From the NCBI RefSeq assembly GCF_003628535.1, contig NZ_RBCI01000005.1, forward strand, positions 248,001-312,000: a stretch of DNA of 64,000 nucleotides. Direction: 5' to 3'. The translations under genes and the position numbers were made by a program. The notes under the pieces are model-generated. The model did no database searches and was not told the DNA's origin. It was given only the letters and a program-made list of their open reading frames with translations. Position 1 is the stretch's first letter. The number at the start of each line of letters is the position of its first letter. This DNA is from Flavisolibacter nicotianae (GTDB lineage: Bacteria; Bacteroidota; Bacteroidia; Chitinophagales; Chitinophagaceae). This document shows, piece by piece, positions 15,820-24,028 of the stretch.

Positions 15820-17472
15820 ATGCTGATCGCCAGGTATGTTTGTTATCTTTTTGCCTTTGTTGTTTTTGCCAGGGGAGTGAAAGCACAGGATGTATTTGCC
15901 GCACAGCGAAAAGACTGGTTGCAAAAGGCGGAGCAAAACAAGCCAGTCCTCAACGAAACGGTCAGAAAACCAACGGCGCTTGTCACATTGGTGAGAGACT
16001 CGAACGCTTTCCAGGGATGGAAAACAGTGCCGGCAAAACCGCTGGATTCGCTTTACCAGCAATCGTTCAAAAAACAATCGGGTGTCGTGCTTGATTTCGG
16101 CGATCACCTGACAGGATTTTATTCCTTTACCCTGAAAGCTCGCCGCGGCACACCGGATGGGCCGTTGCGCTTTCGCTTTACGTTTGGCGAAGTGCCGGCC
16201 GAAATGGCTACACCGTTCGATCCCTATCCCGGCAGCTTAAGCCGCGCCTGGCTGCAGGACGAAGTGGTGACGGTGATGGAACTTCCGGCCACCGTCACCA
16301 TTCCGAGACGACTTGCGTTTCGCTATGTCAAAATCGATTTGCTTGGCAGTTCACCTTATTTCGACTTTGGGTTCGATGGGATGGAGGCCCGGGCAACTAC
16401 CGCCGCCACGAAACTGCCGGCTGCTTTGCCGGCGAATACCGACCCAATAATTCGGGAAATTGACCGCGTCGGACAGGCTACATTGAAAGAGTGCATGCAA
16501 ACCGTTTTTGAGGACGGGCCCAAACGCGACCGCCGCTTGTGGACCGGCGATCTTTACCTTCAGTCGATAACGAATGCTTATTCGTTTCAAAATTTTGCAC
16601 TCACCAGGCGATGCCTCTACCTGCTGGCCGGTGTTAGCGGCGAAAACGGTTATCTTAACTCCAACGTTTTTGAAACGCCGCAACCGCATGCACAGGTGGG
16701 GGCACCATTTCTTTTTGAATATTCGCTGCTGTATAATGCCGCTTTAAAGGAGTACCTGGCGGCAACCGGTGACAGGCAAACAGCCATGGAGCTTTGGCCG
16801 GTGGCAAAAAAACAACTTGAAAATATCAGCCGGTTTTTATTGCCGAATGGAATGTTCGATTATGCCGCTGCGGCAAAAGCGGGGTGGTGGCTGTTTGTTG
16901 ACTGGAGCAATACCCTCGACAAGCAGGCTTCCATTCAGGGGCTTTGCATTTTTGCCCTGCAGGAAACTTTGGCTCTTGCGGCACTGCTGGGAAAACAGAA
17001 CGACATCAGTGCGGTACCCGGTTTGATCGGTCGAATGACCGCAGCTGCCAGGAAAACATTGTACGACAAACAGCGTGGTGTATTTGTGAGCGGACCGGAA
17101 AAGCAGGTTTCTTATGCCTCGCAGGCCTGGATGATCTTAAGTAGTGTGGCAACAAATACAGAGGCGCAGCGGGCCATCAAGAATCTGCAGGCTTTGTCGT
17201 CTGTTGTTCGCCCGGGCGGTCCTTACCTGTATCACTATTACATCGAAGCGATGTTGAAATGCGGCATGCAGCAGGAAGCCAGGAATGAGCTGGAGAAATA
17301 CTGGGGTGGTATGGTGAAAAAAGGCGCCGATACATTTTGGGAGGTGTACGATCCCGCAAATGATTTTTTGTCGCCTTATAATTTTTACCCGGTCAACAGT
17401 TATTGCCATGCCTGGAGCTGCACGCCGGTTTATTTTATCCGGAAATATGCAAACGTGTTTCAAAAAGATTGA
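15820..17472 (+). CDS. GH78-like alpha-L-rhamnosidase, secreted
   Basis: This 550-residue protein has a signal peptide (YVCYLFAFVVFARGVKA). Residues 60-180 form a beta-sandwich of the rhamnosidase-associated type (VVLDFGDHLTGFYSFTLKA). The (alpha/alpha)6 barrel starts with the diagnostic EDGPKRDRRLWTGDLYLQ at residue 231 and following, which carries the catalytic acid in GH78. WWLFVDWSNTLDK and GGMVKKGADTFWEVYDP near the C-terminus are the remaining barrel signatures. At 550 residues it is short for GH78, lacking the extra N-terminal binding domains often seen. The enzyme would release terminal L-rhamnose. The overall fold call is good; other alpha/alpha-barrel specificities cannot be excluded. 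Confidence 0.82.
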   Translation: MLIARYVCYLFAFVVFARGVKAQDVFAAQRKDWLQKAEQNKPVLNETVRKPTALVTLVRDSNAFQGWKTVPAKPLDSLYQQSFKKQSGVVLDFGDHLTGFYSFTLKARRGTPDGPLRFRFTFGEVPAEMATPFDPYPGSLSRAWLQDEVVTVMELPATVTIPRRLAFRYVKIDLLGSSPYFDFGFDGMEARATTAATKLPAALPANTDPIIREIDRVGQATLKECMQTVFEDGPKRDRRLWTGDLYLQSITNAYSFQNFALTRRCLYLLAGVSGENGYLNSNVFETPQPHAQVGAPFLFEYSLLYNAALKEYLAATGDRQTAMELWPVAKKQLENISRFLLPNGMFDYAAAAKAGWWLFVDWSNTLDKQASIQGLCIFALQETLALAALLGKQNDISAVPGLIGRMTAAARKTLYDKQRGVFVSGPEKQVSYASQAWMILSSVATNTEAQRAIKNLQALSSVVRPGGPYLYHYYIEAMLKCGMQQEARNELEKYWGGMVKKGADTFWEVYDPANDFLSPYNFYPVNSYCHAWSCTPVYFIRKYANVFQKD

Positions 17473-17504
17473 GCTGTTTGTTAATCCAATTCAATTCAAC
17501 TGTC

Positions 17505-18380
17505 ATGAAGAAAACCGTCCAACTCTTCGCGTTTTGTTTTTTGTGCTCCCTTGCAACGAAGGCGGCAACTGTCGATACCATTGAGGTGTATAGCCGTGCC
17601 ATGGGCAGGGCGCTGAAAACGGCTGTCGTACTGCCGGATAGTTACCAAAAATCAAAGGCCGAATTCCCTGTTTTATACCTTTTGCATGGCGGTCAGGGAA
17701 GTTTCCGCGATTGGTTAACCCTGCCACCGGACAAATCCTTACTGCATAAATTGGCCGATCAATACAACATCGTGATCGTGACGCCGGAAGGTGGCGCAAC
17801 GAGCTATTATTTCGACAGCCCTTTGCAAAAGGAGAGCCAGTTTGAAACTTTTGTTTCCAGCGAAGTGCTGGCAAAAATTGAAAGCAACTACCGTGTCATC
17901 AAAGAAAAAAAGGGCCGGGTGATTGCCGGTCTTTCGATGGGAGGGCATGGGGCAATGTACATTGCGGCCCGCCACCCGGACCTTTATTCCGCTGCCGGCA
18001 GCATGAGCGGCGTGATGAATATCAACACCAAAACATGGAAGGTGCCGGAGGCCTTTGCCAAGTCGAGAACAGAAAATTTTGCGAGGCTGCTTGGTGCGCC
18101 GAAGGATACGTTGAATCCTTATATCGATTACACCATTATTGGTATGGCCGACAAACTGAAAGCAAACGATGTAAAACTCATTTTTGACATTGGCGTGGAC
18201 GATTTTTTAATAGAACCCAACCGCGAGCTTCACCGTCGCCTCCTGGCCAACGGAACACCGCATGACTACGCCGAGCGGCCGGGCAAGCACGAATGGGCTT
18301 ACTGGGAAAATGCCTTGCCGTTTCAGGTCCTTTTCTTCAGCAAGGTATTCGCCGCAAATGGCGTGATGCAAGGGAAATAA
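17505..18380 (+). CDS. Esterase D / feruloyl-esterase-like alpha/beta hydrolase, secreted
   Basis: The start at 17505 gives 291 residues with a signal peptide (KKTVQLFAFCFLCSLATKAA); upstream in-frame sequence overlaps the preceding gene and is not needed. Motifs are FPVLYLLHGGQGSFRDW (oxyanion), IVIVTPEGGATSYYFDS, and the elbow GLSMGGHGAMY with Ser144. The catalytic acid and His lie in FDIGVDDFL and GKHEWAYW. The family includes tributyrin and feruloyl/acetyl esterases of the XynZ type. The gene begins 32 bp after the rhamnosidase gene on the same strand, so the two are likely co-transcribed and act on esterified plant polysaccharide. Confidence 0.9.
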   Translation: MKKTVQLFAFCFLCSLATKAATVDTIEVYSRAMGRALKTAVVLPDSYQKSKAEFPVLYLLHGGQGSFRDWLTLPPDKSLLHKLADQYNIVIVTPEGGATSYYFDSPLQKESQFETFVSSEVLAKIESNYRVIKEKKGRVIAGLSMGGHGAMYIAARHPDLYSAAGSMSGVMNINTKTWKVPEAFAKSRTENFARLLGAPKDTLNPYIDYTIIGMADKLKANDVKLIFDIGVDDFLIEPNRELHRRLLANGTPHDYAERPGKHEWAYWENALPFQVLFFSKVFAANGVMQGK

Positions 18381-18485
18381 TGGTTTCCTGCACTAGCGAA
18401 TTGCGACTATAAAAAACTTTTTTGTTGAAGACAGCCGTCATTGGATAGCGGTAAAAAATGGTAACACAAGTCACAGAAAAGCCAC

Positions 18486-19511
18486 ATGAAAAAAATATCG
18501 ACCATCGCGTTTATTTTTCTTTGCCTGCTTTCAACTGGTGGCTTTATGGCCCGTGCGCAGCCCGGTCAGACCGGGACGCTGGTTGCGCCGCGTATGCGGG
18601 TGATTGTTGACAACGATTTTGGTGGTGATCCCGACGGTCTGTTTCAGCTTGCACATTTGTTGCTGTCGCCTTCAGTGGAAACAAGGGCCGTTATCGGATC
18701 GCACCTGAAACCCGGTGAAGGATGGAATGGTTCGAAGGACCAGGCGCTATCGGCAGTTAAAAAAGCAAGGGAGGTCATAGAGGCCCTGGAACTGAAAACC
18801 GGTATCCCGGTAATTGCCGGTTCCAACACGGCCATGCTCAATGACAGTACTCCCGTTAAGAGCGACGCAGTTGATATGATTATCAAAGAAGCGATGCGTA
18901 CTGATACGAAGCTGCCGCTGTATGTGCTCTGCGGCGCCAGCCTCACGGAGATCGCATCGGCACTGCTAACCGCCCCGCAAATCGCCAACAGGCTCACCCT
19001 CGTCTGGATCGGTGGTCCCGAGTACGCCGACCTGGCCGTTCCGCCGCCCAACTATTCCAATCCCGAATACAATCTCAATTTGGATATGGGTGCTGCAAGA
19101 GCGGTCTTCAACCGGACGGCCGTACCGATTTGGCAGGTGCCACGTAATGCGTATAGACAGGCCATTCTTTCCTATGCTCAATTGCTCACGAAAATAAAGC
19201 CACGGGGGAATGTGGGAACCTACCTCACCGGTGTGCTGGAAAACACGATGAAATGGTTAAATCCTTACGTGAACATTGGTGAAGTTTACATTCTTGGCGA
19301 CAGTCCTTTGGTTTTGCTGACGGCATTGCAATCCTCCTTCGAAGCCGATCCGTCGTCGAGTGAATATGTAACCAGGCCGGCGCCGCTGATCAATGCGCAG
19401 GGAGGCTATGAATACAACCATCGCGGCCGTTCGATCCGCGTGTATACCCGGCTTGATACCAGCCTGCTCTTCGAAGATTTTTTTGCCAAGCTCGAATTAC
19501 GCTACAAGTAA
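18486..19511 (+). CDS. Nucleoside-hydrolase-like protein, secreted
   Basis: This 341-residue protein has a signal peptide (KKISTIAFIFLCLLSTGGFMARA). The N-terminal strand reads MRVIVDNDFGGDPDGLFQL. This corresponds to the Asp cluster of inosine-uridine nucleoside hydrolases (usually DTDxGxDDA) but with altered spacing and residues. IPVIAGSNTAM and LYVLCGASLTEIASAL follow the family order, as does LTLVWIGGPEYAD. The late His of purine/pyrimidine-specific members is not obvious. It is probably periplasmic and hydrolyses a ribosyl or related glycosidic bond, but a non-nucleoside substrate is possible. An amidohydrolase gene follows 32 bp later. Confidence 0.75.
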   Translation: MKKISTIAFIFLCLLSTGGFMARAQPGQTGTLVAPRMRVIVDNDFGGDPDGLFQLAHLLLSPSVETRAVIGSHLKPGEGWNGSKDQALSAVKKAREVIEALELKTGIPVIAGSNTAMLNDSTPVKSDAVDMIIKEAMRTDTKLPLYVLCGASLTEIASALLTAPQIANRLTLVWIGGPEYADLAVPPPNYSNPEYNLNLDMGAARAVFNRTAVPIWQVPRNAYRQAILSYAQLLTKIKPRGNVGTYLTGVLENTMKWLNPYVNIGEVYILGDSPLVLLTALQSSFEADPSSSEYVTRPAPLINAQGGYEYNHRGRSIRVYTRLDTSLLFEDFFAKLELRYK

Positions 19512-19543
19512 ATCTCCATTAATTCATTTACAAATCATCCTTC

Positions 19544-20557
19544 ATGAAAAAAAAGACATCGTTTGCTTTCGTCCGGGAACGTATTTGTTTGCTGTTCATC
19601 TTCGCGCTTACTGCGTCGTGCTTTGCCCAGCAACAGCCTGCTAAAAAACACCTGCCCATCATCGATGTACACGTGCATGCAATGAAGGTGAACCCGGCGT
19701 TTGCCACGGATATGTGTCCCTGGTTTTTGAGCAATATGCCGGGTGGTGATCCGACCCAGCCGGCACCGGCTTTTCTGGCGACCGATTGTGCCGAGCCGTT
19801 GAAAGCAGCCAAAACGGACAAAGAATTCCAGGACGCTTTGCTTGGCACCATGAACCGGTTGAACATCACGGCCGTTGCCAGTGGCGATGCCGGCATTCTT
19901 CATACCTGGCAAAAAGCATCACCATCCCGTTTTATACCCAGCCTTTCCTTTTCGTCTGCTTCGGATATGAGTGTAAAAGCGTTTGAAGATTCGCTTTCGA
20001 CGGGTTTCTATAAAGTGGTGGGTGAAATAGCGCCGCAGTACCAGGGCATGTCGCCGAGTGATCCTTCGCTTGACCCGTATTTTGCCGTTGCCGAAAAGCT
20101 TAATATCCCTGTCGCCATTCACATGGGAACCGGTGGCAACGGGATGGCCAACCTTACTTCGCCGAAATACCGAGCCTCGATGGGCAACCCGCTTTTGCTG
20201 GAAGACCTCCTGGCCCGACATCCCAAACTGAAGCTTTGGGTGATGCATGCCGGCTACCCAATGTTGGATGAAATGATTGCCCTGATGGGAGCCAATGCCT
20301 ATGTGTATGTCGACATTGCCGGGATGATCTGGAGCTACCCATTGGCAGAAGTAAACGAATACATCCGGCGCATGGTGCAGGCTGGCTTTGGCAAACGCAT
20401 CATGTATGGTACGGACCTGATGATCTGGCCCAAACTCCTGGAAACCTCGCTCGGCGTAATAGAAAACGCCAATTATCTTTCGACCGATCAAAAGCGGGAT
20501 ATCCTGTTCAACAATGCCGTTCGTTTTTTCCGGTTGGATGAAAAACAGTTTTACTAG
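19544..20557 (+). CDS. Amidohydrolase 2 family metal-dependent hydrolase, secreted
   Basis: This 337-residue protein has a signal peptide ending in TASCFAQQ. The TIM-barrel metal site begins with LPIIDVHVHAM (HxH around residue 43). VAIHMGTGG, LKLWVMHAGYPML and MYGTDLMIW supply the other metal ligands and the catalytic Asp, in the order typical of the amidohydrolase 2 (ACMSD-like) group. These enzymes decarboxylate or hydrolyse small cyclic acids or lactones. The gene lies immediately downstream of the nucleoside-hydrolase-like gene, so the two may process the same compound sequentially. The substrate is not recognisable. Confidence 0.88.
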   Translation: MKKKTSFAFVRERICLLFIFALTASCFAQQQPAKKHLPIIDVHVHAMKVNPAFATDMCPWFLSNMPGGDPTQPAPAFLATDCAEPLKAAKTDKEFQDALLGTMNRLNITAVASGDAGILHTWQKASPSRFIPSLSFSSASDMSVKAFEDSLSTGFYKVVGEIAPQYQGMSPSDPSLDPYFAVAEKLNIPVAIHMGTGGNGMANLTSPKYRASMGNPLLLEDLLARHPKLKLWVMHAGYPMLDEMIALMGANAYVYVDIAGMIWSYPLAEVNEYIRRMVQAGFGKRIMYGTDLMIWPKLLETSLGVIENANYLSTDQKRDILFNNAVRFFRLDEKQFY

Positions 20558-20702
20558 GCAACAGCGAAGGGTGGCGCTCTGCCGGCACAGGAAATGCGGC
20601 GATGTTTTGCAAATCACCAAATCACCAGGCGGCGATTGCCCGGTTCTGGTTATATTTATAGGCATCTGTCACTGCTTTGAATAAACGATAGTTGGTCAGT
20701 AC

Positions 20703-22643
20703 ATGAAAATTGCTTTGCTGTTGATTGCTTTTTTGTTTTGCCTGCCGCCCGGCAGCGACGCCCAGATTTGCAGCGGCAGCCTGGGCGATCCCATCATCAA
20801 CATCACGTTTGGTAAAAACCGTGGACAATTGCCGCCGCGGTCTACCGAATTTGAACCCGGGCAGGGATGTCCGAAAAAAGGACAATACGCTCTTGCCAAC
20901 CTGCTCTTTGGCTGTGGCGAAGACCGCACCTGGCTGATGCTGGCCGGCGATCATACCCTCGATGGCAACGGCAATTACATGCTGGTAAATGCGCAGAGCA
21001 GCGATGGCATCACGGCGCCAACCGTTGTGTACAGGGACACAGCCCGTGGATTGTGCACCAATGTGCGCTATGTGTTTTCCGCCTGGGTCACCAATGCCTT
21101 GCAACCCATCAGCTGCGGCGGCAGTGCCGTTCCCGCCAGCCTCTATTTTAAAGTGTTTACCTTATCAGGTGTTCTTATCGATAGTATTTACACGGGGAAC
21201 ATTCCCATCATCGACGAAAAAAAATGGATCCAGTTCGGCCTGTCGTTTACGGTTCCGGCCAATGAAAACGATGTAGTCCTGGTCGTGTCCACCAATAAAA
21301 AAGCCGGGTGTGGCCAGGCCTTTGCCATCGACGACATCACCTTGCGGCCCTGCGGACCGTCTGTTTCAGCTACGGTCAACGGCTCTGCAGAACCATTGAC
21401 CGTGTGTGCCGATTACAATAAGGACTTTGTTTTGAAAGGCGCCTACGTGAACGGTTTTATCAATCCTGCCGTGCAATGGCAAAGCAGTGTCGATACCGGC
21501 AGGTCATGGACGGATATACCCGCGGCCGTATCGGTTGTTTATACTGTTGCACAAAAGTCCAGCGGTGTGGTTCTTTACCGTATGGTCGCTGCCGAAGCAG
21601 GAAACATCCATACACCGCAATGCCGGTTCGTCTCCAATGTTTTAACCACTACTGTGCGGCCCTTGCCCCCGCACAACAAACCGCAAAACCTGCTTGGTTG
21701 CCTGGGAAAGGATTTGTTTTTGCCGGCAAAAGATCCCTTTGCCGATGCGCTGGTTTGGTCGGGTCCGAATGGTTATTCGTCGACGCAGGAAAAGGCAGTA
21801 GTGCCGCAAATCGCTTACCGCGATACTGGCCTGTACCGCCGCATGCAGGACTTTCGGTTTGGCTGTACCGATGTGGATAGTTTTTATGTTAATGTATTTC
21901 CTTCAACAACGATAATGGTGCCAGCGGAATATGCCATTTGCGAAGGACAGCGGGTGACGTTGACCGCTTTGGGTGATGGACGGTTTTTGTGGGAACCGGC
22001 TACGGGACTTTCCAATCCGCAGGCGTCTAATCCTGTCGCCTCGCCCCGCGACTCTACGCAATACAAAGTTGTTCTGACCAATTCGTATGGTTGCAAAGAT
22101 TCGGCACTCGTGTCGGTCAATGTCTATCGCAATCCCGAGGTGCATGTCGGCGGCGACAAAACCATTGTGCGCGGCGATTCCGTGCTTCTGCAGGGTGATG
22201 TAAAAGGGACAGCCGTTCGCTACCTGTGGACGCCTCCACTCTATATGGATAACAACGCCGTATTCACACCACTTGTCTTTCCGCCTGTGGATACCCGTTA
22301 CACGCTGACGGCCGAGTCGACGGTCGGGTGCGGCAGGGCGGAAGCCTCGGTAATGGTGAGGGTATTCAATGACATCTACGTTGTCAACAGCTTTACGCCG
22401 AACAACGACGGGAAGAACGACCGCTTTCGGGTCGTAGCCGCCGATGGGTACCAACTCCTGAAATTCCAGGTTTTCAACAGGTGGGGTCAATTACTCTATT
22501 CGGCCCGGGACCTTAGTGGTGGCTGGGATGGCAAAGCCAACGGCAATCCGCAGCCGGAAGGTTCCTATGTGTATTTCCTGCAAATTAGGTCTTCCGCCGG
22601 CAGGATCATCACGAAAAAAGGCACGGTCACATTGATCCGCTAA
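20703..22643 (+). CDS. Secreted surface protein with Ig-like repeats and CHU_C C-terminal domain
   Basis: This 646-residue protein has a signal peptide (KIALLLIAFLFCLPPGSDAQ). A Cys-containing N-terminal domain follows (to about residue 215), ending in AFAIDDITLRPCGPS, as in MAM/lectin-like jelly rolls. Three Ig-like segments come next, including SVDTGRSWTDIP and VTLTALGDGRFLWEPATGLS. The last domain is CHU_C: VNSFTPNNDGKNDRFRV, FQVFNRWGQLLYS, and PEGSYVYFLQIRS...KGTVTLIR. It is a type IX secretion substrate of the type B kind and probably an adhesin or glycan binder. It shares its layout with the protein at 12365-13945. There is no enzymatic motif. Confidence 0.9.
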   Translation: MKIALLLIAFLFCLPPGSDAQICSGSLGDPIINITFGKNRGQLPPRSTEFEPGQGCPKKGQYALANLLFGCGEDRTWLMLAGDHTLDGNGNYMLVNAQSSDGITAPTVVYRDTARGLCTNVRYVFSAWVTNALQPISCGGSAVPASLYFKVFTLSGVLIDSIYTGNIPIIDEKKWIQFGLSFTVPANENDVVLVVSTNKKAGCGQAFAIDDITLRPCGPSVSATVNGSAEPLTVCADYNKDFVLKGAYVNGFINPAVQWQSSVDTGRSWTDIPAAVSVVYTVAQKSSGVVLYRMVAAEAGNIHTPQCRFVSNVLTTTVRPLPPHNKPQNLLGCLGKDLFLPAKDPFADALVWSGPNGYSSTQEKAVVPQIAYRDTGLYRRMQDFRFGCTDVDSFYVNVFPSTTIMVPAEYAICEGQRVTLTALGDGRFLWEPATGLSNPQASNPVASPRDSTQYKVVLTNSYGCKDSALVSVNVYRNPEVHVGGDKTIVRGDSVLLQGDVKGTAVRYLWTPPLYMDNNAVFTPLVFPPVDTRYTLTAESTVGCGRAEASVMVRVFNDIYVVNSFTPNNDGKNDRFRVVAADGYQLLKFQVFNRWGQLLYSARDLSGGWDGKANGNPQPEGSYVYFLQIRSSAGRIITKKGTVTLIR

Positions 22644-22854
22644 ACCAACCGTATCGCCATGCGCTTTGCGTAGCAGAATAGAAATCGGGCTTCTGTTTTC
22701 ACAAAATTACTCCTGAGCAAAAACGGATAGCCGTTTTTACGTTACGCATTTTCCGTTAACAATTGCTGCTTTTTTCAAAACCTGAAACGTTGAATGAAGG
22801 GGTTGGGATGAACCTGTTTTTTCCAGACCTTGCAAGTCCTTAAAACAAACGGAT

Positions 22855-23703
22855 ATGAAAGCATTTTTAGGAATGGGTTTGCTTGGATCAAATTTTGTCA
22901 GGGCGATGCTGAACAGGGGAGAAAGCGTGCAGGTCTGGAACCGGACGACTGAAAAAGCTCTTGCGCTGGAGAAGGCCGGGGCCAAGGCTTTTGCAAATGT
23001 AGCCGACGCTGTGAAAGGTGCCGGGCGCATACATCTTACACTCAAAGACGATGCTTCGGTGGACGAAGTACTGGAAGCGGCAAGTGCCGGCTTTGCACCG
23101 GGTACCATACTTATCGATCATACGACGACGTCGAAAGAAGGCGCCATTCGCCGGACCGAAAAATGGGCAGAGCGGGGCTATCGCTACCAGCACGCACCTG
23201 TTTTCATGGGACCGGCCAATGCATTGGAAGCAACCGGTTTTATGCTGCTCTCGGGTGCGGAGGACCTGGTTAAAATACTGGAGCCTGAGCTTTCGGTCAT
23301 GACCGGCCGTGTGCTCAATTTTGGCAACGAGCCAGGAAAGGCCGCGGCCATGAAACTGGTTGGGAACAACTTCCTGGTTTGCCTGACAGCAGGTTTAAGG
23401 GACACACTCACGTTAGCCAAGGCTTTACAAATCCCGGCATCGGACGTAGCCCTGCTTTTCAATTCGTGGAACCCGGCTTTGCAACTGGCCGCACGCCTGC
23501 AGCGAATGACGGGAGGAGAATACAACTCGCCATCGTGGGAGCTGAACATGGCCCGCAAGGACGTGCAGCTCTTTCTCGACGCGGCACAGAACGGAGGAGA
23601 GAAATTGGCCCTTATCCCCGGTGCCGCTGCTTTAATGGACGAGTGGATTGAAAAAGGAGTTGGCGATCAGGACTGGACCGTGATTGCGAAAGACGTTGTG
23701 TGA
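22855..23703 (+). CDS. NAD(P)-dependent beta-hydroxyacid dehydrogenase (3-hydroxyisobutyrate dehydrogenase-like)
   Basis: This 282-residue cytoplasmic protein has the cofactor loop GMGLLGSNF at residues 6-14 and the fold order of 6-phosphogluconate / 3-hydroxyisobutyrate dehydrogenases. These include VWNRT (NADP-favouring Arg after the second strand), LIDHTTTSKEGA, APVFMGPANALE (substrate loop), and the catalytic KLVGNNF lysine. The C-terminal helical domain ends in an FLDAAQNGG region. The family reduces or oxidises beta-hydroxy acids; imine-reductase and succinic-semialdehyde variants look alike. It is flanked by 211- and 325-bp gaps and seems monocistronic. Confidence 0.9.
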   Translation: MKAFLGMGLLGSNFVRAMLNRGESVQVWNRTTEKALALEKAGAKAFANVADAVKGAGRIHLTLKDDASVDEVLEAASAGFAPGTILIDHTTTSKEGAIRRTEKWAERGYRYQHAPVFMGPANALEATGFMLLSGAEDLVKILEPELSVMTGRVLNFGNEPGKAAAMKLVGNNFLVCLTAGLRDTLTLAKALQIPASDVALLFNSWNPALQLAARLQRMTGGEYNSPSWELNMARKDVQLFLDAAQNGGEKLALIPGAAALMDEWIEKGVGDQDWTVIAKDVV

Positions 23704-24028
23704 CGGGAAGACCTGTTTCACCAATGGTCGTCTTCAATTTCTTTGCTGATGAAGTTGGCCGGCTCTTGTGGCTGGTCAATGTAAAAATGGCATGTAAAGA
23801 CGTTGCAGCAAGCCGGAATGCGGTGTGCGTACTTACAAACTGACTTCACACTAAACTGCCACCAGTTAAAAGAATGGGATACAAAAAGGGGACGGCCTTC
23901 CCGATACTTTCAAACGTCCTTGCCATTGAACGTACCATTCCGCGTTCCCTTGCCTGCCGTTAAATTTACACGCTGGCAACACCAATTCCCAGAGCACGGC
24001 AAAGCCGGAGCTGCACAACTTAATTTTT
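23704..24028. other. Intergenic gap, no clear feature
   Basis: This 325-bp stretch lies between the dehydrogenase and the GH3 gene. I see no protein-like frame, no T-run hairpin and no full TANNTTTG element. It presumably contains the GH3 promoter. Confidence 0.4.
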
